A stretch of DNA of 20,819 nucleotides from the NCBI GenBank assembly GCA_028565635.1, contig JAOXYB010109492.1, positions 1 to 20,819 of the forward strand, given 5' to 3'. Of this stretch, positions 10,594 through 18,824 are shown in pieces. Every line of letters begins with the position of its first letter. Positions within the stretch are counted from its first letter, which is position 1. The notes under the pieces are model-generated. The model was given only the letters and a program-made list of their open reading frames with translations. It made no database searches and was not told the origin of the DNA. This DNA is from Phoronis ovalis. Lineage: Eukaryota; Phoronida; Phoronidae. A program made the position numbers and the translations under genes.

Positions 10594-13500
10594 ATGTTTA
10601 ATTCTCTTTTTTATGTCTTTTACATAATAAACATTAATTTTTTTTTTTAAGTTCACAGGGACTTGAGCAAGTCTATGCGTGTTTCAGAAAGACAAAGAAT
10701 AGAAGCAGTATAATATGTGATTTTTTTTAAAAATACACCCACCTTAGGCAACGCCAAAAATATAAGATGTTTAACGGCCGAAGACCCTTAAAAAAACGAG
10801 TTTCTTTTTTAGTGTTAAACGAAAAAAATATAAGAAATAATGAAAGCGGTCTCGATCGACCGTTAAACAAGGTTAATTTAAAACTTGAAGCGGTCCGCCC
10901 GTTAAACAAGGTTTAATAAGCAATATAAACTATAAAAACAATAAAAAGAACACTTGAATTCCGGACGCGATTGCCACTAGAGAAGTTACGAGATTGCCAC
11001 TAGAGAAGTTACGAGATTGCCACTAGAGAAGTTACGAGATTGCCACTAGAGAAGTTAGAGATTTTCTCCTTTAGACCATTTCTAAAATCAGTAGCTCGTA
11101 CAATTACACAGCAAGGACGGAATTGTTTCTAAATTGATATGTATTAATTACTTGTTCTTCTATTTAAGTCAGTGGTATACCATTGTGGGCATGCATAGTC
11201 GGTGTTGGAGCTGTTTGCACATTTTACACCACACTGGTAAGATCAAGTAAAATAAAAAGTAGTAAACTCTTTTTTTCTAACTGAATTATTAATATTCAAA
11301 TTGCCTAAAGTACCGAGCTACATCATTAGTTCTTTTACTTTTTAACTTATGCTTATGGTCATATTTAATTAAAACGTGATTGATTTTTTTTGGTTTTATC
11401 CAGAAAAAGCCCTCTGGTATAAACACTCAATTTTATATTATTTCTAGTTTCATTACTAGAAATAATTAATTTATTAAGATAACTGTTATACATAAGGAAC
11501 CTGAACCAAACCATGCCGTATTGCAGGGTGGAATGAAGGCTGTGGTATGGACGGACGCGATCCAGATGGCAATATGTGCAGCGGGCTTACTGGCTGTTCT
11601 TATCCAGGGAACAATACAACTTGGTGGATTCGATGCCGTCTGGAACAGAGCAATGAATGGGAGCAGAATACAAAACTTAGAGTAAATAAAGATACACAGA
11701 CTGTATTTAGCTAGTTGACACATTTCATTTAAAACTCAACTTAATACCATATAGTTTCATTCCTCTACCATTGTTAACATAAGACTTGGTGCCAGGCATC
11801 AAAAGTATATAGAAGCAAAAGATAAATATAAAAGATACTAAACCAGTGCTTGTACATGTGTTATTAGAATATGTATTAAATCACATTTTTTAATATAATT
11901 ATTATATTTTAGCTTTAACCTTGACCCTCGAGTACGATATAGTTTCTGGAATACAATAATTGGTGGGACGTTCCAATTGTTAACTACATTTGGAGCGAAC
12001 CAAGCCATGATACAGCGGTATATGTCAGTGGAAAAGGTCCGTGATGCTCAAATGTAAGTTACAGTACTCATACAATACAGGGGCAAGAGGGAAATGAAAA
12101 GAGACAAACTGCTAATTAATACATTCAACGAACTACATTTAGTACGTGAGAGACAATGGCTGCTGCTAGCTGGTTACTTAATACCAACTATTTCAATGCG
12201 TTTCGAACAGGATATCTCATATGGACGAAATATATTGTCCAGTAGTATATTCAATGAACACCTTAGGTGATCAACTGTCGTATGAAAAATGAGTTATATG
12301 AGAAACTCGTCAAACAGGTTGCCAGGACGAAGTAAAATAACTATTTAAACATTATATACACCGCTAAATTAATTTATTTAAAAACATGAAAACATCAATT
12401 TATATCAGTATCATATCTTTGAAGCGTCTTTCAAATAACAAAAACCAGTTTTGTATTACGTACAAACCGTAGTCATTCAACTACGTCTATCGAATTATCA
12501 ACTGCTGACAACGATGATCGATACACCTAAGCAAATCATCGGTCTAACAAGATGGCAACATTATGACTGAACATATCCACTACTAAGTGCTTCTATACAT
12601 GCATAATGTAGACGCACTGTATTATTCCTGCACAGTTCCCAGACTAACTTTTTATTGTAAAATTTCATTTTCAGATCGGTATATTTAAACATCCCTTTTA
12701 CATTTATTATGGGTACCATGTTTGTTTACTGCGGTCTGGTAGCGTATGCTCAATATCACGATTGTGATCCTTTATTGGCAGGGAAGATTACTAGGAGAGA
12801 CCAAATGATACCGCTTATGGTTTTAGAAATTTTGGGACATCTTCCTGGTATCCCCGGGTTGTTTTTGGCAAGTGTGTTTAGTGCAGCATTAAGGTACAGT
12901 AAATACAACAATTTTGAACACAAAATACTAGTAGTATATTATAACCTAAGTATGTATTGTTTAGTGTAACAACATCAACGTGCACAAACTATTCTTCTGG
13001 TGATATTGCTTGATCTGGCTTTCATACTTGCGTTCTTCTTTTAATTATAATCGTGTGGTGCATACCCTGTACTCGTATGTTCCATTGCACAGGTGAGGTA
13101 GTTGCATATTTTACAAGCTTCCACGTCGCATACATTGACTGCTTCTTTCATGTTTACAGCACCGTCTCATCAGGATTAAATTCGTTATCAGCGGTAACGT
13201 TAGAAGATTACATAAAACCAGTGGTTAAATACCGTCGCCGTAACTTAACAGAAAAACAAGCCACATTTATGTCTAAAATATTGAGTAAGTAAAATGAACC
13301 AGTGGTACAATTTGTTTTACCACACACTGAAAATAACATTTATTGATTCCATTTTCCTTCAAATCTTCTAACGTAATTATTCAAGTTTTAATTTTGCTGT
13401 ATACACCATTTACAATGTATTTCTAGACGGAGTACACACTCATGTGTACACATGTATGCAAACATTATGTATCGGTTATAATTATATATTTTAGCTCTGT

Positions 13501-16083
13501 TTTTTGGTCTTCTGACGATTGGTTTGGCATTTGTTCCAAGTGTTCTTGGAGCCCAGGTGTTACAAATAGCTATTAGTTTATTAGGTATGACCGGTGGACC
13601 TATGTTAGGAATGATACTTTTGGCAATATTATTCCCTTTCTCAAATGCTTGGGTAAGTACATACATGATCGCAGATTTTCTGATATATACTATGTAAGAG
13701 TCATTATCTATAGCAGATCTCACTATACATTAAAGTTACCATAAAAATACTATACCATCGAAAATATGTGTTAAATCTTACAATGTGAATTCATTTAATT
13801 TTAGATTTATAATTAAGTCGCTTTATTCTTGTAAAATTGTATATGTATAGATACAGGAATAAAATATCTATACAGTACAATAATTTATATTTTATATTTA
13901 GGGAGCCACCATAGGCTTGTTATGTGGGTTAACCTGCACTATGTGGATCGGCATTGGTGCCATTTTTCATCCATCACCACAACCATTGTTAGAATTTGGC
14001 ACAGCTGGTTGTACTGCATATAATGCTACATCGAACATGACTGCGATGATATCTACAGTCATACCAATGACTACAGAATCTCTTACAACACTTGCACATA
14101 CTGTGGAGGACAAAGGGTGGGTTTAAGTTGTAGCTTACAAAGTTCGCTCCCTTTGTCTGTTATACCCAGGACTGTTGTTTTTTCAGAAAATTTAATATGT
14201 GATCCTAGGTATATTTTAATTTACGATGTAACTCCTTTTTATTTTGAATTGCGTACTGTTTACCGTTACTGTACTAAAACATATAACACAATTTAATACT
14301 TGCAACAAACCATTTTTTAAATACTGTATTACTATCGTTTGCAACGAAATGTGACCCTGTGGTATAGTGGTATTTTGTTTGTGACGTCGCAATTTATAAT
14401 GAGGTCATTAGTTGTATTTATGTATTTATTGAAAAGTATGATTCCCAATTTGTCAGGGAATATCACCTCTACAATACACAATATAACAACAATATGATAT
14501 GCAATGAATTCTAAACCACAAAACATAATATGATCAACAAAAAAAATAAAAATAACATAGCATGTGTACTAAAAATTAGGAGTAGCTATAATCATTTAGT
14601 TGAGGTATCAATAGTCAACAACAGTATAAGTTTTTTTAGAATGGATAAATTTAGTGACAAGGCTTTTTAGAATGTATATATTATTAGACGTTCTAGAATT
14701 TATGCGAAACCAAATTATGCAACAAAGACATTACCGCACTAGCTTAAACTACAGTGGGAACGTTCACATTTTAGAATGTGAACGTTTTGTGATAATGATG
14801 TATATTAAAATTGCATAAAGCTTCCTGCTGCTGTTTAAGCTAATGCGGTAATGCTGTTGCTGCATAACTAATGACCTCATTACAAAATGCTCGAGCTCAC
14901 AACAAACGATATGCCACTATACCACAGGGTACCATTTCGTTGCAAACGATAGTAATATTGACTATTTTACGATGACGATAACAGAAATCATGCTGCATTG
15001 TACATTGTTAAGAACCCGTTTGGGCGGCTAGAAAAATATTATTTTATCTGTTTCATACAGCTGTTGTTCGCAATTCCAGTGATTATCTTTCAACAGGGAA
15101 AATTTACTTTCGTGTTTTAGGTTCACTGTAGAAGATTTGTATTCCCTCTCCTTTATGTGGTATTCTGGTCTTGGAACCGGAGTTACGCTTATTTTCGGAA
15201 TAATAATCAGTCTACTCACAGGTATGATGGTAGTGCTAGTCTTAGTGGGAAGTATAAAAACGATAACATGTAGATGTTTTGAACACATGCTGTTGCATTG
15301 ATGCAGAACATAATAAAAAATGGAGCCAAATAAAAACTAGATATTTTTAAAATTCGCGATTCGCGATCCAAGATAAAGCTTCGATATATTATGTTACAGG
15401 ACGAACCAAAGGCAGAAATGTCGACCCAACTTTAGTCGTGCCGATATTTGATAAAATATGTTGCTGTTTTCCGGAAAGTTGGAGACGACCATGCCGATGT
15501 GGTGTTCCAGTGAAAGATAACTGCCTTGATTTAGAGGTCAGTATGGCATTTTGATCTATTTTAGCATTTTAAAATTAAACAATGACGTTTCCTCTGGTAC
15601 TCTCGAGTCGAAAGTGATTATTAAAAATAATAACAAGAAGACTATTTGTAAAAAATGAACCTTTTCCATGTTAATACTGTTAATGCATGAATAATTGGTT
15701 GTGGTTTGTATTTATGCATTGTATCGTAACAGCAATTTTTATGAATAACTATTTTCAGGATCATTTTTCACAAGACGTCGAGTTACACATATATTGAAAT
15801 ATGTGTACTCACATTTATGAGACATTATTGCTGGCTATACTAATTAATAGATTATTCCTTTCTCGCTTGATCCCCTAGATTTAGTAAAAGTCAAAAAGAC
15901 ATATATGCACATACTTTTTCAACGCTGTAATTCTCGTAAAATTATTACGACAAATTTATTAAACTATTTCCATTCTTATTGTTTGTTACATTTTAGGAAA
16001 AATACTTCTCCTCAACAGATTCGATTGCAGGTAACGAAATTATTATGAAAGAAATAGAAGCCAAAAAAACGGCAAACATTTAA
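6671..16083 (+). CDS. Copy B: complete 13-exon SLC5 sodium-coupled solute transporter (SMCT/SMVT-like), 623 aa
   Basis: This entry is the span from start to stop codon; the coding exons are listed separately. Joined, they give 1,872 nt and 623 residues, the normal length for SLC5 transporters, which import a solute across the plasma membrane using the sodium gradient. Features seen: FHWADY entering helix 1 (residues 9-14), SAISVIGQPSDFY (66-78), YFEIRYN (117-123), the SLC5 signature region GIPLWACIVGVG to TTLGGMKAV (158-185), ANQAMIQRYMS (helix 6-7 loop), [49 protein letters not shown] split over exons 7-8 (the helix 8 region holding sodium-site serines in this family), GMTGGPMLG, and WIGIGAIFHPSPQP. 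Possible N-glycosylation sites are N222, N485 and N489. The branch (monocarboxylate SMCT versus multivitamin SMVT) and the substrate cannot be fixed by eye. Start choice: first ATG after an in-frame TAA at 6656. Confidence 0.9.
7019..7712 (+). other. Copy B intron 1
   Basis: This 694-nt GT...AG intron ends in TTTTATTTTCAG. I see no gene or structured element in it. Confidence 0.8.
7713..7778 (+). CDS. Copy B exon 2
   Basis: Residues 117-138 (begins YFEIRYNYIARIAA): the conserved Y-x-E-x-R-[FY]-N segment that follows the third helix in SLC5 proteins. The acceptor is ttttcag and the donor ATG|gtacgt; phase is 0 on both sides. The symmetrical 66-nt exon can be entered in frame from exon 1 of copy B or from exon A. 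Confidence 0.88.
7779..9021 (+). other. Copy B intron 2, holding the block duplicated at 2040-3010
   Basis: This 1.24-kb intron contains, at about 8190-8880, the sequence that reappears in the same orientation at 2040-3010. An open frame at 7841-8116 has no family features and starts at TTG, so I do not call it a gene. The intron ends in TTTATTTTCAG. Confidence 0.75.
8190..8880. repeat. Intron-2 member of the duplicated block
   Basis: This is the counterpart of 2040-3010, sharing several landmarks in the same order: CATTTTAGAGTACC, TTGTCATTTTCTCAT, TGTTTTGTTAAA and CCGTTAAAACTCCT. It lacks the small insertion found in the upstream member. Confidence 0.65.
9022..9073 (+). CDS. Copy B exon 3
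   Basis: Residues 139-155 (QCYMAVVLYTPSLAFSQ) plus the first base of codon 156. The VVLYTPSLAFSQ stretch fits the fourth helix of SLC5 proteins. The acceptor is atttattttcag and the donor AAG|gtaagg; it leaves in phase 1. Confidence 0.85.
9970..10443. mobile_element. MITE-like element with TA target duplication
   Basis: The left end CTGTATTTTCTCTAATAATC is matched in inverted orientation by GATTATTAGAGAAAATACGG at the right end, with one mismatch. The 474-bp element is flanked by TA (9968-9969 and 10444-10445), consistent with insertion at a TA dinucleotide. Inside are at least five variants of AATCGCCCCTCT, and the right end contains the palindrome AATAATCGCCAAGGGCGATTATT broken by AA. It has no transposase frame. 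TA duplication is typical of Tc1/mariner-type elements, but the family is not determined. Confidence 0.7.
10535..10673. mobile_element. 139-bp foldback element with poly-A and 13-bp flanking repeats
   Basis: The left end GACTTGCTCAAGTCCTTGTG AACTTAAAA is matched in inverted orientation by TTTTAAGTTCACAGGGACTTGAGCAAGTC at the right, with two mismatches. A run of about 30 A follows the left arm. Direct repeats TATGCGTGTTTTA (10522-10534) and TATGCGTGTTTCA (10674-10686) flank it, differing at one base. Terminal inverted repeats suggest a DNA transposon derivative, while a 13-bp target repeat and an A tract are more usual for retroposed sequence. Confidence 0.7.
10845..10913. repeat. Two imperfect units ending CCGTTAAACAAGG
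   Basis: AGCGGTCTCGATCGACCGTTAAACAAGGTT (10845-10874) recurs in shortened form at 10888-10913. The surrounding 10735-10920 carries another TTTAACGGCCG on the opposite sense, so this may be an old repeat element. No ends were found. Confidence 0.45.
10969..11057. repeat. 23-bp tandem repeat, four copies
   Basis: GATTGCCACTAGAGAAGTTACGA is repeated from 10969, 10992, 11015 and 11038. The first three copies are identical and the last is slightly shortened. It lies in intron 3, about 110 nt before exon 4. The perfect identity suggests recent expansion, so copy number may vary between individuals. Confidence 0.95.
11169..11236 (+). CDS. Copy B exon 4
   Basis: Completes codon 156 and encodes to residue 178: VSGIPLWACIVGVG followed by AVCTFYTTL, the fifth helix and the start of the SLC5 signature. 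The donor is CTG|gtaaga; it leaves in phase 0. The acceptor at 11168 was chosen because only it keeps the frame with exon 3. Confidence 0.85.
11437..11466. other. Perfect 11-bp hairpin in intron 4
   Basis: ATTATTTCTAG (11437-11447) and CTAGAAATAAT (11456-11466) are exact inverse complements with an 8-nt loop. It lies in the 290-nt intron 4. It may be chance in AT-rich DNA. Confidence 0.6.
11527..11681 (+). CDS. Copy B exon 5
   Basis: Residues 179-229 plus two bases: GGMKAVVWTDAIQMAI completes the SLC5 signature and the next helix follows. N222 lies in the sequon NGS in the following loop. The acceptor is attgcag and the donor TTAGA|gtaaat; it leaves in phase 2. Confidence 0.9.
11913..12053 (+). 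CDS. Copy B exon 6
   Basis: Residues 230-276 plus two bases: FNLDPRVRYSFWNTIIGGTF and ANQAMIQRYMSVEKVRDAQ, a strongly conserved SLC5 region around the sixth and seventh helices. The acceptor is atattttag and the donor AAT|gtaagt; it leaves in phase 2. Confidence 0.9.
12054..12674 (+). other. Copy B intron 6
   Basis: This 621-nt GT...AG intron has no recognisable repeat or gene. It ends in ATTTTCAG. Confidence 0.7.
12675..12893 (+). CDS. Copy B exon 7
   Basis: Residues 277-349 plus two bases: SVYLNIPFTFIMGTMFVYCG (helix 7), [14 protein letters not shown], then [18 protein letters not shown] leading into helix 8. The acceptor is cattttcag and the donor TTAAG|gtacag; it leaves in phase 2. This is the largest internal exon. 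Confidence 0.92.
13160..13284 (+). CDS. Copy B exon 8
   Basis: Residues 350-391 plus one base: the split serine codon, then [20 protein letters not shown]. In SLC5 proteins this helix-8 segment supplies serine ligands of the Na2 sodium site, and S350, S353 and S354 are present. A basic loop (KYRRR) follows. The acceptor is tgtttacag and the donor TTGA|gtaagt; it leaves in phase 1. Confidence 0.92.
13495..13652 (+). CDS. Copy B exon 9
   Basis: Residues 392-444: helices 9-10 with ISLLGMTGGPMLGMI and LFPFSNAW, matching the conserved GMxGGPxxG motif. The acceptor is atattttag and the donor TGG|gtaagt; it leaves in phase 0. Confidence 0.9.
13902..14116 (+). CDS. Copy B exon 10
   Basis: Residues 445-515 plus two bases: a glycine-rich helix, WIGIGAIFHPSPQP, then a Thr/Ser/Met-rich loop with sequons NAT (N485) and NMT (N489), probably extracellular. 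The acceptor is tatatttag and the donor AAAGG|gtgggt; it leaves in phase 2. The homologous exon in copy C lies at 19406-19628. Confidence 0.88.
14327..14957. mobile_element. Nested foldback / MITE-like element, 631 bp
   Basis: Outer arms of about 92 bp (14327-14418 and 14865-14957) are inverted copies: both ends read TATTACTATCGTTTGCAACG inwards, and the match continues with a few differences and a small indel to a shared AATGAGGTCATTAGTT. A second inverted pair lies inside (ATTACCGCACTAGCTTAAAC at about 14731; GTTTAAGCTAATGCGGTAAT at about 14833). At the centre is a perfect 12-bp hairpin (14759-14786). The ends can be read as TTACTATCG flanked by TA. No transposase frame is present. Confidence 0.8.
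14759..14786. other. Perfect 12-bp hairpin at the element core
   Basis: AACGTTCACATT and AATGTGAACGTT are exact inverse complements around a 4-nt loop (TTAG). It sits at the centre of the 14327-14957 foldback. Confidence 0.8.
15121..15221 (+). CDS. Copy B exon 11
   Basis: Residues 516-549 plus one base: FTVEDLYSLSFMWYSGLGTG and a last hydrophobic helix ending SLLTG. The acceptor is gtgttttag and the donor ACAG|gtatga; it leaves in phase 1. The copy C counterpart at 20173-20273 has the same length, 101 nt. Confidence 0.9.
15400..15536 (+). CDS. Copy B exon 12
   Basis: Residues 550-595: GRTKGRNVDPTLVVPIF then a cysteine-rich cytoplasmic stretch (ICCCF...RPCRCG). The NVDP motif after the last helix is shared with other SLC5 proteins and with the copy C relic. 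The acceptor is tgttacag and the donor GAG|gtcagt; it leaves in phase 0. Confidence 0.85.
15537..15996 (+). other. Copy B intron 12
   Basis: This 460-nt intron contains a short hairpin (ACACATAT...ATATGTGT, about 15785-15806) and nothing else recognisable. Confidence 0.65.
15997..16083 (+). CDS. Copy B exon 13 (C-terminus and stop)
   Basis: Residues 596-623, a charged tail ending KKTANI, then TAA. The acceptor is cattttag. The exon has no homology anchor of its own; it is supported by phase, a good acceptor and the expected total length. The tail does not end in the T-x-L type PDZ ligand described for some vertebrate SMCT1 proteins. Confidence 0.7.
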   Translation, partial: EKYFSSTDSIAGNEIIMKEIEAKKTANI

Positions 16084-16599
16084 TTTGAAGAACAGGCACG
16101 TTCTTTTTTAGAACAGGAGTGTATAACAGAATACAGAACGTCTTGTGTAATACTGAAACTCTTTTTAGTGCCTATTTAATTAGTGCATGTACACGTGAAA
16201 TGTAATGCTTTTTCTGTACGTAGTCCCGAGTAATTCTCAAACGGGGAGAACTCTAAAAACAAAAGTTGTCACTAAAAGTAAACACACGCCTCTATGTAAC
16301 CAAGAAACATCTTTTTAACTTTGATTTTGAGGTTCACATTTATCAATGTATATTGGGATTTTATCTCCAATCATATTCATTTTGGTGCAGGTTTTGTTGA
16401 GGGCTATGTTATTTTTGTCAATGTCGTTTTACCCGAATCAAGGATCGATGAATAATAGCCCTTGTGGAATTAGATCTATATTCATTGTATGAACGTGTGT
16501 ACAACAGGTGGGACAAAAATATTTCCCAGGAGACATACAACAGATCCATTAATTGATTTTATTTCTTAGCTTTTGTTTATTTATATATATGTGCATTCA

Positions 16600-16605
16600 A
16601 ATAAA
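16600..16605 (+). other. Candidate polyadenylation signal for copy B
   Basis: AATAAA occurs 517 nt after the stop codon and is the first canonical hexamer I found downstream. Another lies near 16748. In AT-rich DNA this is only suggestive. Confidence 0.4.
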
Positions 16606-18072
16606 AAGAATTATTTTGCAAGTCTTCCAAATTACAATTAAATGTACATCACACATATTTATACATGTACAAAACGACCTTGACACTGAGGACATTGATT
16701 GCAGAATGAATGCGTAAAACACATACTACTTATCTCATAATTAAGTCAATAAATATATAAATATTACATATTTTTCGTCTAAAAACATGTTATAAATGTC
16801 AGAAAGGAGATCTCATCAGGATTTGTTGTGCGCTTGTGAATTGATATATTTGTGAATTGCTGGAAAACTGTGGTGAATGGTGAACAGTACTATTTACTGG
16901 TGTATGTGAATGAGGTTTAGTAATTGCTGGTGAATGGTGAATTTATCTATTTTTATATTAAGTGATGAATGTGATCTGTGGGAATATACACTTCCCTCAT
17001 AAACTGCGTGAGTAAACAAACATATAATACAAATATTAAATCTGAATAAACTTTGTAATTTACAGATAAATTTCGAGGTTATCGACCTAAAATTTTTAAC
17101 ATGCATGCAGTCATATGTAAATTGTTTGAGATAATGTAGTTGTGGTATTATGAACCTTTATTATAATCTTTTCTTATGATGATCATGTTTTACGTTTAAT
17201 TTCCACGCACTTGAGACAACTATAATTATACAAGCACAGATATCTACCAATAACTCTTTCGTGCCTATAGGCAGACACAAAGCAACATTTATCCGCGTAA
17301 TTTCTGAGACCAAATTCCAGAAATGTTACGCTGATGTATTTGAGAAGCTACAGATTATGTGCCGAAAGTAAAAGTAGTAAGAAAAGGGGATTTAAACAAT
17401 GCAGCAGGGACCAGGACCGTGGGATATCTCAGGTGTTTTTTAATTGTTGATATTTTTATTTTTTTTAACTACCGTTATTTTTTTACTAATTGACCCCCAA
17501 GTCCAGCTCAAGGTCCCAACCCCAAGACCCTTCCCCAAGGACCCCCATCGAGTAATAAAAAATTGAAAACGGATGTTTGTTAAAAAAAACACGAATACAT
17601 CATAGAGTACGTAAAATGGAAACAATTTGTTTTTATATATTAAAATCACTTTTACTGTTATAATATAAAACCATCACCCGATATATTTTATTCAATACAT
17701 CACGTAAGAACATTCTGTTTTAAAGGGTCTACAACTTTGACTATCAGACGCATTTACGTCTCAATACTTTTAAGAATACTCATTAGGAAGCAATAATATA
17801 TTACGCGCTTTGATATCTGAATCTTCAGCTTTATATAGTGCAATGACCTTGTCATATTTCGCTTAATTGACAATGTGAAGGTCTTTAGAAGAAATCTAAT
17901 CTTCGGTTAATATCGGTTTATAAGTGAATGTTGACCTTAACTTTAGGTCTGACAGCATGCAATGAATAGGGTGAATCCTGATATCCACCAGGTGAATCCG
18001 TTAATGCAATACTGGTCCAGAGCTTTCCTCGATGACGTCTTCCACTTCGTTTAATCGCGTTTTGGATCTTTC
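16606..18072. other. Intergenic region between copies B and C
   Basis: I see no supportable gene here. About 16840-16950 contains loose repeats of GTGAATTG/GTGAATGG. About 17490-17550 is unusually C-rich (ACCCCCAAGTCC...GACCCTTCCCC), unlike its surroundings. The stretch 17371-17423 is an inverted match to 18715-18772. The first part of 17960-18072 may continue the minus-strand relic described next. Confidence 0.5.
17371..17423. repeat. Left member of an inverted-repeat pair
   Basis: ACAATGCAGCAGGGACCAGG (17396-17415) and the following ACCGTGGGATATC match, in inverted orientation, ACAATGAAACAGGGACCGG and ACCGTTAGATATC read from the minus strand of 18719-18750. Similarity extends towards AGTAGTAA on the outer side. 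With its partner it brackets the 18073-18700 relic. Confidence 0.55.
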
Positions 18073-18527
18073 TCATAAATGTATATGATATCCAGTTGCC
18101 TCGTCACAAATAGGTGGTCTGTAACTAGGAGGTGCACTAATAGGAGCATCACCAGATGACAATAATGGTACAGGTGTGTCAAATAAATTCGGTTGCCTGG
18201 GCATATCCACTAGATTAATGACGAATCTAGTATGTTCAGTCGGATATCTTGGCACTGTGAACGATTGTTGTATTAATTGAGGTTTCATTTGAGTGTACCT
18301 TTGTGGTTGTGTTTGCTTTGCATGCTTAGTAAATTTCGTAAATAGCGTTGTTGTTGAATGTAAATGCGATTTTGTTCTTCGGCTGTCAAATTGAAACGAT
18401 TAAGCATGTTCTCCACTGTACATTGTACGGCTTCCATTCCACCTGATGCGAATTCCATCACTCGATCAATAAGAATGATGGTTTCTACTCCATCTTCAAT
18501 AAGCTGATGGTATCTTCTGCAATGCTT
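18073..18527 (-). pseudogene. Broken minus-strand ORFs, unrecognised, possibly Polinton-associated
   Basis: Two minus-strand open frames lie end to end. One runs from 18527 to a TGA at 18285-18287 (80 residues, no convincing start). The other runs from ATG 18288 to TGA 18073 (71 residues), overlapping the first by ATGA. The first includes a helical, glutamine-rich stretch (TAEEQNRIYIQQQRYL); the second is proline-rich. The second frame stays open upstream of its ATG, so both may be parts of one frameshifted gene. The helical stretch reminds me of a small protein encoded beside the packaging ATPase in Maverick/Polinton or adintovirus-type elements, and the order next to the 18496-18700 fragment fits. 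That identity is an inference. Confidence 0.4.
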
Positions 18528-18700
18528 CTATGCTGTACAGAATATATTCTGAGGCAATAATACTATGATATAGTTGATCCCATGGATTCTTAAACAACAC
18601 CATGTAGTGGGTATTTAAAGTAATGGTGCGCCTCTCTCTACCTTGATAATATAAAGTTTACGATAGTTTAGTAAAATACCTGAAAAATTGCAATGATGGC
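18496..18700 (-). pseudogene. Decayed packaging-ATPase-like fragment (Maverick/Polinton or adinto-like)
   Basis: On the minus strand, an open frame from 18657 to the stop at 18496 includes RTITLNTHYMVLFKNPWD. This closely resembles the C-terminal part of the FtsK/HerA-type genome-packaging ATPase found in Maverick/Polinton elements and related DNA viruses of animals. In another frame just upstream (about 18665-18700) is SHHCNFS, which fits the motif expected before it. The two are separated by frame changes and an in-frame TAA at 18658-18660, and the N-terminal nucleotide-binding part is not identifiable, so this is a dead fragment. Recognition is by eye only. The fragment lies about 125 nt from the copy C start codon, in the opposite orientation. 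Confidence 0.5.
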
Positions 18701-18714
18701 TTTAGTAAAAATGT

Positions 18715-18772
18715 GGGATATCTAACGGTTCCGGTCCCTGTTTCATTGTTCAAGTCCATTACTACTAGTAAA
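18715..18772. repeat. Right member of an inverted-repeat pair
   Basis: This is the inverted partner of 17371-17423, sharing GATATC, GGTCCCTG and CATTGTT on the + strand. It ends about 53 nt upstream of the copy C start codon. Confidence 0.55.
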
Positions 18773-18824
18773 AGAAATGGAATAATATTTTTATAACTAA
18801 TTGCAAAAACCTGCAGAAGCACAC

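Larger units (their letters stand above)
9074..11168 (+). other. Copy B intron 3, rich in short repeats
   Basis: This 2.1-kb intron is the longest in the gene. It holds an inverted-repeat element (9970-10443), a poly-A foldback (10535-10673), a region with two AGCGGTC...CCGTTAAACAAGG units (10845-10913) and a 23-bp tandem repeat (10969-11057). The rest (9074-9969) has nothing recognisable. The acceptor used is the AAG at 11166-11168, because the later CAG at 11170-11172 breaks the reading frame. Confidence 0.8.
14117..15120 (+). other. Copy B intron 10, mostly a foldback element
   Basis: This 1.0-kb intron has about 630 nt occupied by the inverted-repeat element at 14327-14957. The remaining sequence shows nothing recognisable. 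Confidence 0.8.

Noticed and set aside
11466-11723. 85-codon minus-strand open frame
   Set aside because: It is antisense to copy B exon 5, which is well supported on the plus strand.
14332-14526. Minus-strand open frame of 64 codons
   Set aside because: It lies within an arm and spacer of the 14327-14957 foldback; it is a by-product of the repeat.
18650-18655. TATAAA upstream of copy C at a spacing similar to copies A and B
   Set aside because: It lies inside the minus-strand ATPase-like relic, so it need not be a promoter of the transporter copy.
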